9,253 bases of DNA from an uncultured Anaerolineaceae bacterium (lineage in GTDB: Bacteria > Chloroflexota > Anaerolineae > Anaerolineales > Anaerolineaceae). The translations under genes were made by a program, and so were the position numbers. The DNA lies in the NCBI GenBank assembly GCA_937894825.1, contig CALCQT010000172.1:1-9253 (forward strand), written 5' to 3'. The notes beneath the pieces were generated by a model that had not been told where the DNA came from, did no database searches, and saw only the letters and a program-made list of their open reading frames with translations. Of this stretch, positions 1 through 6,143 are shown piece after piece (the first letter of the stretch is position 1; each line of letters begins with the position of its first letter).

Positions 1-64
1 GGGTCTGATATTCTCCGGAAGACGTCAATGTGCAAATTATCTTGCCCTGGAAAAAGTCAGACCC
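1..64. repeat. Imperfect inverted repeat pair at the window edge
   Basis: Bases 1-8 (GGGTCTGA) are the exact reverse complement of bases 57-64 (TCAGACCC). Extending inward, about 14 of 18 positions of the two ends still match as an inverted repeat. This gives a 64-bp unit with terminal inverted repeats and no coding content. Such ends are typical of small non-autonomous elements or REP-like hairpins, but the left end coincides with the window edge, so the repeat may continue outside. No target-site duplication can be judged. The assignment is inference from the inverted repeat alone. Confidence 0.35.
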
Positions 65-111
65 GTAATGGTTTTTGAGGGTATCGAACGAAGTGAATGC
101 TTTGCGTCACC

Positions 112-141
112 CTGAAAACGGTTGGCAAACGCCGTTTTCAG
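112..141. other. 10-bp perfect stem-loop downstream of the CorC-type gene
   Basis: CTGAAAACGG (112-121) and CCGTTTTCAG (132-141) form a perfect 10-bp stem with a 10-nt loop. It lies about 125 bp past the stop of the minus-strand CBS-domain gene. It could be a transcript 3'-end structure for that gene, but no run of T follows on either strand, so it is not a clear intrinsic terminator. The rest of 1-267 shows no convincing gene. A weaker 7-bp inverted repeat (GATCCCG 257-263 with CGGGATC 288-294) straddles the stop codon. Confidence 0.4.
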
Positions 142-267
142 TACCCAAGGGCATTTTCAAGAGTCGTCCTTACAGGATGCAATCGAAGATGACAATATCT
201 TTCGTAGAAAATCATACCTTTGACACCCATATCAATTAAGATTCGGACGTGCAACCGATCCCGGATA

Positions 268-1578
268 TCAGCTTTCCGGTTCCAAATCGGGATCTGTCTC
301 CTCCCGCTGAATCTTTTCAGCTGAAACCCGGCGGATCCGGTTGCCAGAGAGCTCTTCAATCCTGAAAATCCAGTCCTCGACAGTGACGGTTTCATCGCCG
401 GCAGGCACTTTTCCAATCTGAGAATAGACAAATCCGCCCAGCGTGTCCGCCGCATCTTTCGTAATGTGTGTACCCAGATACTCGTTAACGTCATCCAGGT
501 CGATCCGAGCCAGAAAAGAAAATTTCTCCGGTCCAACAATCCGGCAGAGAACCTCTTCCCGATCATCGTACTCATCGCGGATTTCGCCGACAATTTCTTC
601 GACAATATCTTCCATCGAGACGATACCGGCAGTTCCGCCATATTCATCCACCACCACAACCATGTGCACGCCGGATATCTGCATTTCACTCAGCAATTCT
701 CCGGCCTTTTTCGCTTCCGGAACGAACAACGGCGGACGCAGGTATGAACGCAGTTCCAACGAATCGGACTCCGCATGCTCCAAATAGATCCGCAACAGAT
801 CTTTTGCGTAAAGGACTCCAATAATATTGTCGATATCCCCTTCATAAACCGGGAGCCGGGAGTGTCCGGATGACAAGACCAGCCGTGCGGCTTCATCCAT
901 GGCGGTATCCAGATCCATCGTAATCATATCGATGCGAGGGATCATAATTTCCCGCGTCAACGTGTCGCTGAAATGCAAAATGGAGCGCATCATTTTCCGC
1001 TCCTCTTTTTTCAGGACAGCATTTTCCGGCACATTTTCAACCCAGTCCCGCAAATGGCCTTCCACTTCGTTCATGGTTTGAGAATACCGTTTTTCGTCGG
1101 GAGCGAAGCGGCGGAAAGCCTGATAGAACGGGCTAAAAATCGTATAGATGATTTGGCAAACCCCGGCGGTACGAAAAACCCACCCTTCCGGAGAAAGGGA
1201 TGCCAACCATCCAACCAATGATTCCACCACCATAAGCACAAACGCGGCCGCGATAGAAACCAACAGTGCAAGCCAAACGGAAAATCGCAAACACCAGGTG
1301 TTAAACACGAACACACTCATCAGAATCGCAAACGCAATACTGGTGAATTTGGATCCAACGCGTAATACATTGATTAATTGAGGGATGTCAAGTAGTTTGA
1401 CCGCCAGGCTTTTTTTCTGACGTTTATTTTCGATGACTGAGCCGAGATCTGTGTCTCTGGCTGCTTTATACGCAAAGTATATCGCCGCCAGCAGTAGATC
1501 GAATACAAAGAAGACAATCAACAGGATCAGAAACGATGGGTCCTGTTCTATCAGGGGGCAACTGCCAGGGTCCTCCAT
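268..1578 (-). CDS. CNNM/CorC (HlyC) family membrane protein with CBS pair
   Basis: A 436-aa integral membrane protein of the CNNM/CorC family (often annotated hemolysin C-like), implicated in divalent-cation, chiefly Mg2+, efflux or homeostasis. Residues 16-36, about 78-94 and 100-124 are hydrophobic segments of a divergent DUF21/CNNM membrane domain. Residues about 205-330 are a tandem CBS pair, with the hallmark TREIMIPRIDM at 208-218 and VVVDEYGGTAGIVSMEDIVE at 308-327. Residues about 345-420 form the CorC_HlyC C-terminal domain (DTLGGFVYSQIGKVP near 378-392). CBS pairs in this family bind adenine nucleotides. The length and domain order are normal. The ATG at 1578 is chosen because the first hydrophobic helix follows it; only a weak GGAAGA lies about 13 nt upstream, and an SD-like GGAGG overlaps the start codon itself. 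It stands alone, divergent from the serine-hydrolase-like gene. The family is certain; the transported substrate is inferred. Confidence 0.92.
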   Translation of the reverse strand: MEDPGSCPLIEQDPSFLILLIVFFVFDLLLAAIYFAYKAARDTDLGSVIENKRQKKSLAVKLLDIPQLINVLRVGSKFTSIAFAILMSVFVFNTWCLRFSVWLALLVSIAAAFVLMVVESLVGWLASLSPEGWVFRTAGVCQIIYTIFSPFYQAFRRFAPDEKRYSQTMNEVEGHLRDWVENVPENAVLKKEERKMMRSILHFSDTLTREIMIPRIDMITMDLDTAMDEAARLVLSSGHSRLPVYEGDIDNIIGVLYAKDLLRIYLEHAESDSLELRSYLRPPLFVPEAKKAGELLSEMQISGVHMVVVVDEYGGTAGIVSMEDIVEEIVGEIRDEYDDREEVLCRIVGPEKFSFLARIDLDDVNEYLGTHITKDAADTLGGFVYSQIGKVPAGDETVTVEDWIFRIEELSGNRIRRVSAEKIQREETDPDLEPES

Positions 1579-1654
1579 ATTTTTTCAGCGTTCTTCCGCT
1601 GTTCCGTATAGCCTTTCCATATCTGCTAAGTGTTTTTGATAAACATCAGAAATA

Positions 1655-1660
1655 ATTATA
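1655..1660 (-). promoter_or_regulatory. Possible -10 element for the CorC-type gene
   Basis: On the minus strand this reads TATAAT, a perfect -10 hexamer about 77 bp upstream of the ATG at 1578, within an AT-rich stretch (about 1640-1675). No good -35 hexamer sits at 16-18 bp, so this is only a candidate. Confidence 0.25.
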
Positions 1661-1711
1661 ATCCAATATAAAAAGGAATGAATGTCATGCTGAAAACAGG
1701 CTGAATACATG

Positions 1712-1740
1712 TTGACAATTCAATGATTTGCTTATATTCT
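1712..1740 (+). promoter_or_regulatory. Sigma70-like promoter for the serine-hydrolase-like gene
   Basis: A perfect -35 hexamer TTGACA lies at 1712-1717. The best -10 options are TATTCT at 1735-1740 (17-bp spacer, 4/6) or TATATT at 1733-1738 (15-bp spacer, 5/6). Transcription would start near 1747, leaving a leader of about 50 nt before the TTG start at 1797. The surrounding DNA is AT-rich, as expected of a promoter in this moderately GC-rich window. No operator palindrome is evident. Confidence 0.5.
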
Positions 1741-1786
1741 GTCTCTTAATTTGAACACGCTGCCTGAAATCCCCGGGCCGTAGACC

Positions 1787-1790
1787 GGAG
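1787..1790 (+). promoter_or_regulatory. Shine-Dalgarno site supporting a TTG start
   Basis: GGAG at 1787-1790 is followed by six bases and then TTG at 1797. This spacing supports TTG as the real start codon of the following gene, rather than a downstream ATG that would remove part of the conserved N-terminal domain. Confidence 0.6.
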
Positions 1791-1796
1791 TCGCCA

Positions 1797-2996
1797 TTGT
1801 CCGCTTATAAAACCATCCCCTCACAAAAACCCTTCGCTGCCGTTCATGCCATGCTGTCGCGAACGTTCAAAGGCCGTTCGTCATCAGCGAATCAGATTTG
1901 CGTTAAAAAAAGCGGAGAAATGATTTTCTCGCAGGCTTACGGCAACACAGGCTGGGACGGGCAGTATTTTCCGGCCAATCCGCTGACTTTATTCGACTTT
2001 TCGTCTTTAACGCAGATCTTCACTGCGGCGGCATTTATGAAATTGGCCGATTATGACATGATCCACCTCGATGATCCGGTCTGTGCCATTCTGCGCGATT
2101 TCAGCGGGCCGCGACCGCTCCTGGACGCGTACGCGCAAAAAACGGGTGAAACATTGACTGATCAGCGCCTGAATGCATCCAATATCGTTGACGCCTCAGC
2201 AATAACCTTTCGCCAGCTCCTCCGCCACTCCTCCGGGCTGCCGCCAGCCGGCAAGCTGTTCCGGCAAGCGCACCACTGTGCCGCCCGGCAGTCTCTGTTC
2301 AACGCCGGATTCAGCTTTATACCGGATACGGACGTACAGATATCCGACAGCGCATCGATCCTGCTTGGATGGGCAATTGAAGCTTTATGCAAAACAGATC
2401 TCAGCACTGCGATGGACCAACTGGTCCTGAAACCGTTAGGCTTGCAGGATATTTCATTCCGCCCGCTGGACCTGCAGCGTCAGGTGCCGCTGCCGTTGCC
2501 CGCGGAAGGGATTGCTCCGACTTATGACACGCTCTGGCGAAAAAGCAGACTGCGCGGTGAAGTCTGTGACCCCAACAGCGCCTTTTTCGGGGGTATTTGC
2601 GGTCATGCCGGTTTATTCGGAACTGCCGAGGCACTGGCAATTTTCGGCGAAGCCTTTCTCCCGGGATCCGATTTTCTGAAAACGGCAAGTCTGTTCGAGA
2701 TGACCCACCCTCAAACAAATATGCCTGAGAAACAACTTTTTGGGTTGGGATTTCAGCTCTGGTCTGAGGACCCGTCGGGCAGCGTACTGACTCCGCTCAG
2801 CTCGGAATCCTTTGGTTTCTCCTGTCCGGACGGAACCTGTCTGCTGATCGATCCCATGCGGGAACTGGTGATCGCATTCCTGACAAATGAAATTTCGAAC
2901 AACGCGAGCACAATGGACAGCATGAATACCAGCAAAAATCTTTCCATCAATACACTCTGGCCCAAAATAGTTCGTGAAATTTCAGGCGATCTTTAA
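1797..2996 (+). CDS. Serine beta-lactamase-family protein with degenerate catalytic motifs
   Basis: A 399-aa protein of the class C beta-lactamase/serine hydrolase family (Pfam Beta-lactamase type). Family landmarks are clear: FDFSSLTQIFTAAAFMKL (66-83), FRQLLRHSSGLPP (138-150), ISDSASILLGWAIE (182-195), GGICGHAGLFGTAEAL (265-280) and IDPMRELVIAFLTN (351-364). No signal peptide is evident, so it may be cytoplasmic. The odd point is the catalytic residues. Family members usually have SxxK, Y-S-D/N and an H-T-G-type motif. Here the nucleophile Ser70 is kept, but the lysine position is Gln73, the tyrosine position is Ile182, and the HTG position reads FSC (341-343). The reading frame is intact and codon use looks normal, so this looks like a maintained pseudoenzyme or a changed activity rather than a decaying gene. 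The start is TTG with a well-spaced GGAG. It converges on cobT with a 65-bp gap. Substrate unknown. Confidence 0.88.
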   Translation: MSAYKTIPSQKPFAAVHAMLSRTFKGRSSSANQICVKKSGEMIFSQAYGNTGWDGQYFPANPLTLFDFSSLTQIFTAAAFMKLADYDMIHLDDPVCAILRDFSGPRPLLDAYAQKTGETLTDQRLNASNIVDASAITFRQLLRHSSGLPPAGKLFRQAHHCAARQSLFNAGFSFIPDTDVQISDSASILLGWAIEALCKTDLSTAMDQLVLKPLGLQDISFRPLDLQRQVPLPLPAEGIAPTYDTLWRKSRLRGEVCDPNSAFFGGICGHAGLFGTAEALAIFGEAFLPGSDFLKTASLFEMTHPQTNMPEKQLFGLGFQLWSEDPSGSVLTPLSSESFGFSCPDGTCLLIDPMRELVIAFLTNEISNNASTMDSMNTSKNLSINTLWPKIVREISGDL

Positions 2997-3037
2997 GGAT
3001 AACTTGGCTTTTGACACGCTTATCAAGGACGGTTCCG

Positions 3038-3067
3038 AGCTGATCAGCCCGATCGGATCTATCAGCT
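3038..3067. other. Nested palindromes in the convergent serine-hydrolase-like/cobT junction
   Basis: AGCTGAT (3038-3044) pairs with ATCAGCT (3061-3067). Inside lie the perfect palindromes GCTGATCAGC (3039-3048) and CCGATCGG (3049-3056). The structure sits in the 65-bp gap between two converging genes and overlaps the cobT stop codon (3062-3064). Its position suits a shared 3'-end hairpin, but there is no T tract, so a terminator call is not justified. Confidence 0.3.
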
Positions 3068-4102
3068 TTGCTGACTGACGCCGGCCTGACCAAACGTGGC
3101 CATATCCCGCAACAGCGCCAGCGAAGCATCCACCAACTGAAACGCCAACGCGGCGCCGGTCCCTTCTCCTACCCGCATATCCAATTGCAGCAGCGGCGAT
3201 AATCCCAATCGATCCAGCAGAACGCGGTGTCCGATTTCTTCGGACTGATGCCCGGCGATCAGATAATTTTCTACCTCCGGAACCAAACCAACCGCGATGG
3301 CTGCCGCCGCGGTCGAAATCAGACCATCCAGCACGACCGGCACCCGGCGGGCCGCAGCCGCAATAGTTACACCGGCCATGCCGCCGATCTCCAACCCTCC
3401 GATTTTGCGCAGCACATCCAACGGATCATTCGGATCCGGCTTGTTCACAGCAATGGCGCGCTCGATCAGTGCGACTTTTCGGATCAGCCCGGCATCATCC
3501 AGCCCGGTGCCGCGCCCGGTGACTTCGACCGGCAGGCGACCGGTCAGCACCGACGTGATGGCGGCAGAGGGGGTGGTGTTTCCGATGCCCATCTCGCCAG
3601 TGGCCACCAATTGCAGCCCCTGATCGATCAGTTCATCGGCGACTTCCATGCCAACCCGCAATGACGCTTCAGCCTGTTCCATCGTCATCGCCGGGCCGTT
3701 CAGCATGTTTTGTGTCCCCCAGGCAATCTTTTTATGCAGAATGCCTTCCACGGATTGAAAATCATGATTCACGCCGATGTCCACAATGACGACCCGGCTG
3801 CCGGCCAGGCGAGTCAGGACATTGATCGCCGCGCCCTGCTGCAGAAAATTCAGCACCATCTGCGGCGTGACTTCCTGTGGATAGGGGCTGACGCCTTCTT
3901 TCACAATGCCATGATCCGCCGCCATCAGAATGACGGATTTGTGCGGCAAATCCGGGACGGCTTGACCGGTCATGCCCGCCAGATCGATCGAGAGATTCTC
4001 CAGCCGGCCCAAACTGCCCAAGGGTTTTGTCAGGCTGTCCTGACGCTGTTTTGCGGCGGCACGCGCCACATTTTCAATCGGGGGAATAACAGGGAAATTC
4101 AT
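3062..4102 (-). CDS. cobT: Nicotinate-nucleotide:dimethylbenzimidazole phosphoribosyltransferase
   Basis: CobT activates the lower-ligand base. It transfers phosphoribose from nicotinate mononucleotide to a benzimidazole-type or purine base, giving alpha-ribazole 5'-phosphate for the nucleotide loop of cobamides. It is a soluble enzyme of normal length (346 aa). Visible signatures are TKPLGSLGRLE (25-35), ADHGIVKEGVSPYPQEVTPQ (62-81), the segment GEMGIGNTTPSA (169-180), GRGTGLDD (196-203) and VGEGTGAA (311-318). Glu313 in the last corresponds to the catalytic glutamate of Salmonella CobT (Glu317). The ATG at 4102 gives the usual N-terminus; the ribosome site is weak (GAAG, 6-nt spacing). It is transcribed divergently from the cobS operon across a 512-bp spacer, so the two units may be controlled separately. 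The sequence does not reveal base preference. A strong family call. Confidence 0.97.
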   Translation of the reverse strand: MNFPVIPPIENVARAAAKQRQDSLTKPLGSLGRLENLSIDLAGMTGQAVPDLPHKSVILMAADHGIVKEGVSPYPQEVTPQMVLNFLQQGAAINVLTRLAGSRVVIVDIGVNHDFQSVEGILHKKIAWGTQNMLNGPAMTMEQAEASLRVGMEVADELIDQGLQLVATGEMGIGNTTPSAAITSVLTGRLPVEVTGRGTGLDDAGLIRKVALIERAIAVNKPDPNDPLDVLRKIGGLEIGGMAGVTIAAAARRVPVVLDGLISTAAAAIAVGLVPEVENYLIAGHQSEEIGHRVLLDRLGLSPLLQLDMRVGEGTGAALAFQLVDASLALLRDMATFGQAGVSQQS

Positions 4103-4148
4103 CGTGGTCTTCTTTCTTCAATTGTGCAAATTGTCAGCAGGTCGTGCC

Positions 4149-4200
4149 GAAGCCGGGAGCCGGGGCGGCGGCCTTCTCAAGGGATACCCTTCCTATTTTT
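4149..4200. other. GC-rich hairpins in the cobT 5' leader
   Basis: GAAG-CCG (4149-4155) pairs with CGG-C-CTTC (4169-4176, one bulged base). It is followed by a small hairpin AAGGG-ATA-CCCTT (4179-4191) and a T-rich stretch on the plus strand to 4200. On the minus strand these would lie in the cobT leader. They do not show the cobalamin riboswitch core. On the plus strand the small stem plus T-rich tail looks like a weak terminator, but no gene lies upstream to need it. The function is unknown. Confidence 0.25.
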
Positions 4201-4299
4201 ACCACATCCGACAAAGGAAAAACCACATTTCCACGACAGTTCACATTTCAAAAATTATTAATGAAATAGATACTACTTCTACCGTCCTGATCAATGATG

Positions 4300-4407
4300 A
4301 TAACGGTGTTATCAAGTAAGATTGCGCCTTCGCGCTTCGCGTATGACGTAGCATTCGCGATGATCGCCCCTAGGGGCGGGGGCGGTAATAAACAAAATGA
4401 CAATCTT
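4300..4407. repeat. Palindrome-rich intergenic island between cobT and cobS
   Basis: Several short symmetric motifs are clustered here: the hairpin GATAAC-GGT-GTTATC (4300-4314), a tandem 7-bp repeat CTTCGCG x2 (4328-4341) with a third variant ATTCGCG (4353-4359), and the perfect 14-bp palindrome CGCCCCTAGGGGCG (4365-4378). AAGATTG (4318-4324) and CAATCTT (4401-4407) bracket the latter part as a 7-bp inverted repeat. Flanking DNA (4210-4320, 4381-4490) is AT-rich with short open frames that resemble no protein I know. It may be a small repeat element or a regulatory region; the sequence alone does not decide. Confidence 0.4.
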
Positions 4408-4493
4408 GCCTCTCTAATTAATGATAGTTCGCAGGTCAAAATTGACCGTGGATAATCAATAGATCAATCGTTTCACTGATTTCGTGATGCGGC

Positions 4494-4547
4494 GGCGGAT
4501 TTTCAGATACAATAAGAGAAAATCTGATCAAATTGTCCGCCTTTTTT
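4494..4547 (+). terminator. Terminator-like hairpin with a T6 run ahead of cobS
   Basis: GGCGGA (4494-4499) pairs with TCCGCC (4536-4541), and TCAGAT (4503-4508) pairs with ATCTGA (4522-4527); TTT/AAA pairing in between is possible. Six T residues follow immediately at 4542-4547. This is the layout of an intrinsic terminator on the plus strand, ending about 68 bp before the cobS start. No plus-strand gene lies upstream for it to terminate. It may be an attenuator in the cobS leader, or it may end a short non-coding transcript arising in the spacer. Confidence 0.5.
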
Positions 4548-4603
4548 GATTTCATGCCTGCAAAACGGTTTGCCCGGCGCTGGGATTCGGGCGGCGCCAT
4601 TCC

Positions 4604-4607
4604 GAGG
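4604..4607 (+). promoter_or_regulatory. Shine-Dalgarno site deciding the cobS start
   Basis: GAGG at 4604-4607 lies seven bases before ATG 4615. This favours the short CobS beginning MFFQKLRIAF over the longer frame from a TTG at 4546, which overlaps the T tract of the hairpin and adds 23 residues not typical of the family. Confidence 0.6.
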
Positions 4608-4614
4608 CCTCTCA

Positions 4615-5358
4615 ATGTTCTTCCAAAAGCTGCGCATCGCGTTCAATTTTCTCACCACATTTCCGATATCCTATCCTGCCGGCGCCAACGATGAAGACTT
4701 CGGAAAATCCGCCGCGTTTTACCCTTTCGTCGGTCTGGTCATCGGCCTGGTTACGGCCGGTTTTTGCTGGCTGTGCGGAAAAATCTTCCCGCCATCCATC
4801 AGCGCCGTGCTGACGGTGATGCTATGGGTTTTTCTGAGCGGCGGGCTGCACCTGGACGGGCTCAGCGACTGTTGTGACGGATTTTTTTATGCCGGCCCGC
4901 CGGAAAAAAGACTGGCGATCATGAAAGACACGCATCACGGTACCTATGCTGTCCTGGGCGTCTGTCTGGTCCTGCTGCTGAAAATCTTCTGTGTGACGGA
5001 ACTGGCCGCGCGCGGGGCGCTGTTCGCCTTTCCGCTGGCGGCATCGCTGGGACGATTCGGAATTCTGGTGCTGATCCGGCTGCCGCTGGCGAACCCGAAC
5101 GGTATGGCAGCCGCATTGAAACGATCCGTCCCGGGCTCCGCACTCTGGACCGGAATGATACCCCCTTTATTGATGGCGCTTTTTCTCTTTCCCGTCGGTC
5201 CGGTCATGGCAGCTGCGGCAGGAATCCTGTTCTTTTTGATCGGACGGTTGGCGCTGAGCCGCATCGGCGGCATCAACGGCGATGTGTTGGGGCTGACCGT
5301 CGAACTGACGGAGGTGGTTGTGCTGCTAATCACCTGCGACAAATGGATCATTTTATGA
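4615..5358 (+). CDS. cobS: Adenosylcobinamide-GDP ribazoletransferase (cobamide synthase)
   Basis: CobS is the integral membrane enzyme that condenses adenosylcobinamide-GDP with alpha-ribazole or its phosphate, releasing GMP, to finish the cobamide. The 247-aa protein has normal length and about six hydrophobic segments. Family hallmarks are FNFLTTFP (10-17), the acidic motif LHLDGLSDCCDG (78-89) with Asp81, Asp85 and Asp88, the motif IMKDTHHGTYAVLG (102-115), and GGINGDVLGLTVELTE (218-233). The ATG at 4615 is chosen over an upstream TTG because of the SD site and the family N-terminus. It is the first gene of a coupled operon: its TGA overlaps the next gene's ATG as ATGA at 5355-5358. A terminator-like hairpin precedes it. 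CobT, which makes its co-substrate, is divergent. Confidence 0.96.
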   Translation: MFFQKLRIAFNFLTTFPISYPAGANDEDFGKSAAFYPFVGLVIGLVTAGFCWLCGKIFPPSISAVLTVMLWVFLSGGLHLDGLSDCCDGFFYAGPPEKRLAIMKDTHHGTYAVLGVCLVLLLKIFCVTELAARGALFAFPLAASLGRFGILVLIRLPLANPNGMAAALKRSVPGSALWTGMIPPLLMALFLFPVGPVMAAAAGILFFLIGRLALSRIGGINGDVLGLTVELTEVVVLLITCDKWIIL

Positions 5359-6143
5359 ACCAGATTTTATTGGACCGCTTTCCTTTCCGCCTGGGCACAA
5401 CGTCTTACATCATCCCGGACGACATACTGCCGAACGTCCGCTTCCTGGCGGAGAAGGTACGGGATGTCGAACTGGTGCTCTTTGACGTCGATACCTTCTG
5501 CAACATTCCCACAACAGAGCAGATCGCTGAGCTGAACGCCATCACGGCCAGACACGATTTGTCCTTCACCGTTCATCTGCCGCTGGACCTGAAATTCAGT
5601 GGCGAAATGGAAAAAATGGATGAATCCATTCTCAAAGCCAAGCGGGTGATCAAAAGCTGTCTGCCGCTTTCCCCTCGGGCGTTTGTCCTCCATCTCGACA
5701 GTCATGCCATCCCAATGGAACCTTCCGAAGCGGAGACGGCAACCTGGATCCGGAATTGCGTCCGCTCCTTGCACCAGTTGTTGCCCTGTTTGCCGGATCC
5801 CGCGCTGCTGGCGGTCGAAAATCTGGAGAGTTATCCCCCATCCTTGAACCACGCGGTGTTGGATCAGGTTCCGGTCAGCGAGTGTATCGACGTCGGTCAT
5901 CTCTGGCTGCAAGGGATCAATGCGCCGGACTATCTCGCCGAACGAATTGAGCGAACCCGGGTGATCCACCTTCACGGCATCGGGACGCGGGATCACCAAT
6001 CGTTAGCACTTATGCCTTACACGCAGGTTAAGGCAGTGATTGACCAATTGATCACGCTCAATTATCGGGGCGTTGTGACGCTGGAAGTTTTTTCAGAAGG
6101 GGACTTTGTCCGTTCGCAGGAAGTATTAGGAAAAATCGCATGA
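5355..6143 (+). CDS. cbiR: CbiR-like cobamide remodeling TIM-barrel hydrolase
   Basis: A 262-aa protein of the xylose isomerase-like TIM barrel / AP endonuclease 2 superfamily. Candidate metal ligands follow the superfamily pattern: VHLPLD (His74), VLHLDSH (His113), AVENLE (Glu155), CIDVGHLW (Asp179, His182), IHLHG (His205, His207) and LEVFSE (Glu244). The N-terminal block PFRLGTTSYIIPDDILPN resembles, from memory, TIM-barrel proteins found in cobalamin gene clusters. CbiR, described in Akkermansia muciniphila, hydrolyses the nucleotide loop of cobamides so that they can be rebuilt with another lower ligand. Its place between cobS and cobU, with 4-bp ATGA overlaps on both sides, strongly supports that role. 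The start at 5355 is preferred for that overlap and a GGA seven bases upstream; ATG 5343 would add four residues. The alternative is an uncharacterised sugar-phosphate isomerase-like enzyme. The fold is near certain; the function is inferred. Confidence 0.82.
   Translation: MNQILLDRFPFRLGTTSYIIPDDILPNVRFLAEKVRDVELVLFDVDTFCNIPTTEQIAELNAITARHDLSFTVHLPLDLKFSGEMEKMDESILKAKRVIKSCLPLSPRAFVLHLDSHAIPMEPSEAETATWIRNCVRSLHQLLPCLPDPALLAVENLESYPPSLNHAVLDQVPVSECIDVGHLWLQGINAPDYLAERIERTRVIHLHGIGTRDHQSLALMPYTQVKAVIDQLITLNYRGVVTLEVFSEGDFVRSQEVLGKIA

Noticed and set aside
138..689. 183-aa minus-strand frame overlapping the CorC-type gene
   Set aside because: It overlaps a well-supported CBS-domain coding region in another frame, and its composition (rich in Trp, Arg and Cys) is typical of a shadow frame.
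4104..4439. Small open frames in the cobT-cobS spacer (plus 4104-4319, minus 4248-4439)
   Set aside because: They have no ribosome sites and no recognisable domain, are low-complexity, and run through palindromes. They look like chance open frames or old remnants.
4103..4614. Cobalamin riboswitch in the cobT-cobS spacer
   Set aside because: I looked on both strands for the conserved core elements (the GCCACTG/CAACTG box, the GGGAA and ggtgcc-type segments) and found none in a compatible order. The hairpins there do not fit the aptamer.
4546..4614. N-terminal extension of CobS from TTG 4546
   Set aside because: The TTG lies in the T tract of the terminator-like hairpin, has no ribosome site, and adds 23 residues not seen in the family. 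ATG 4615 has a GAGG at 7-nt spacing.
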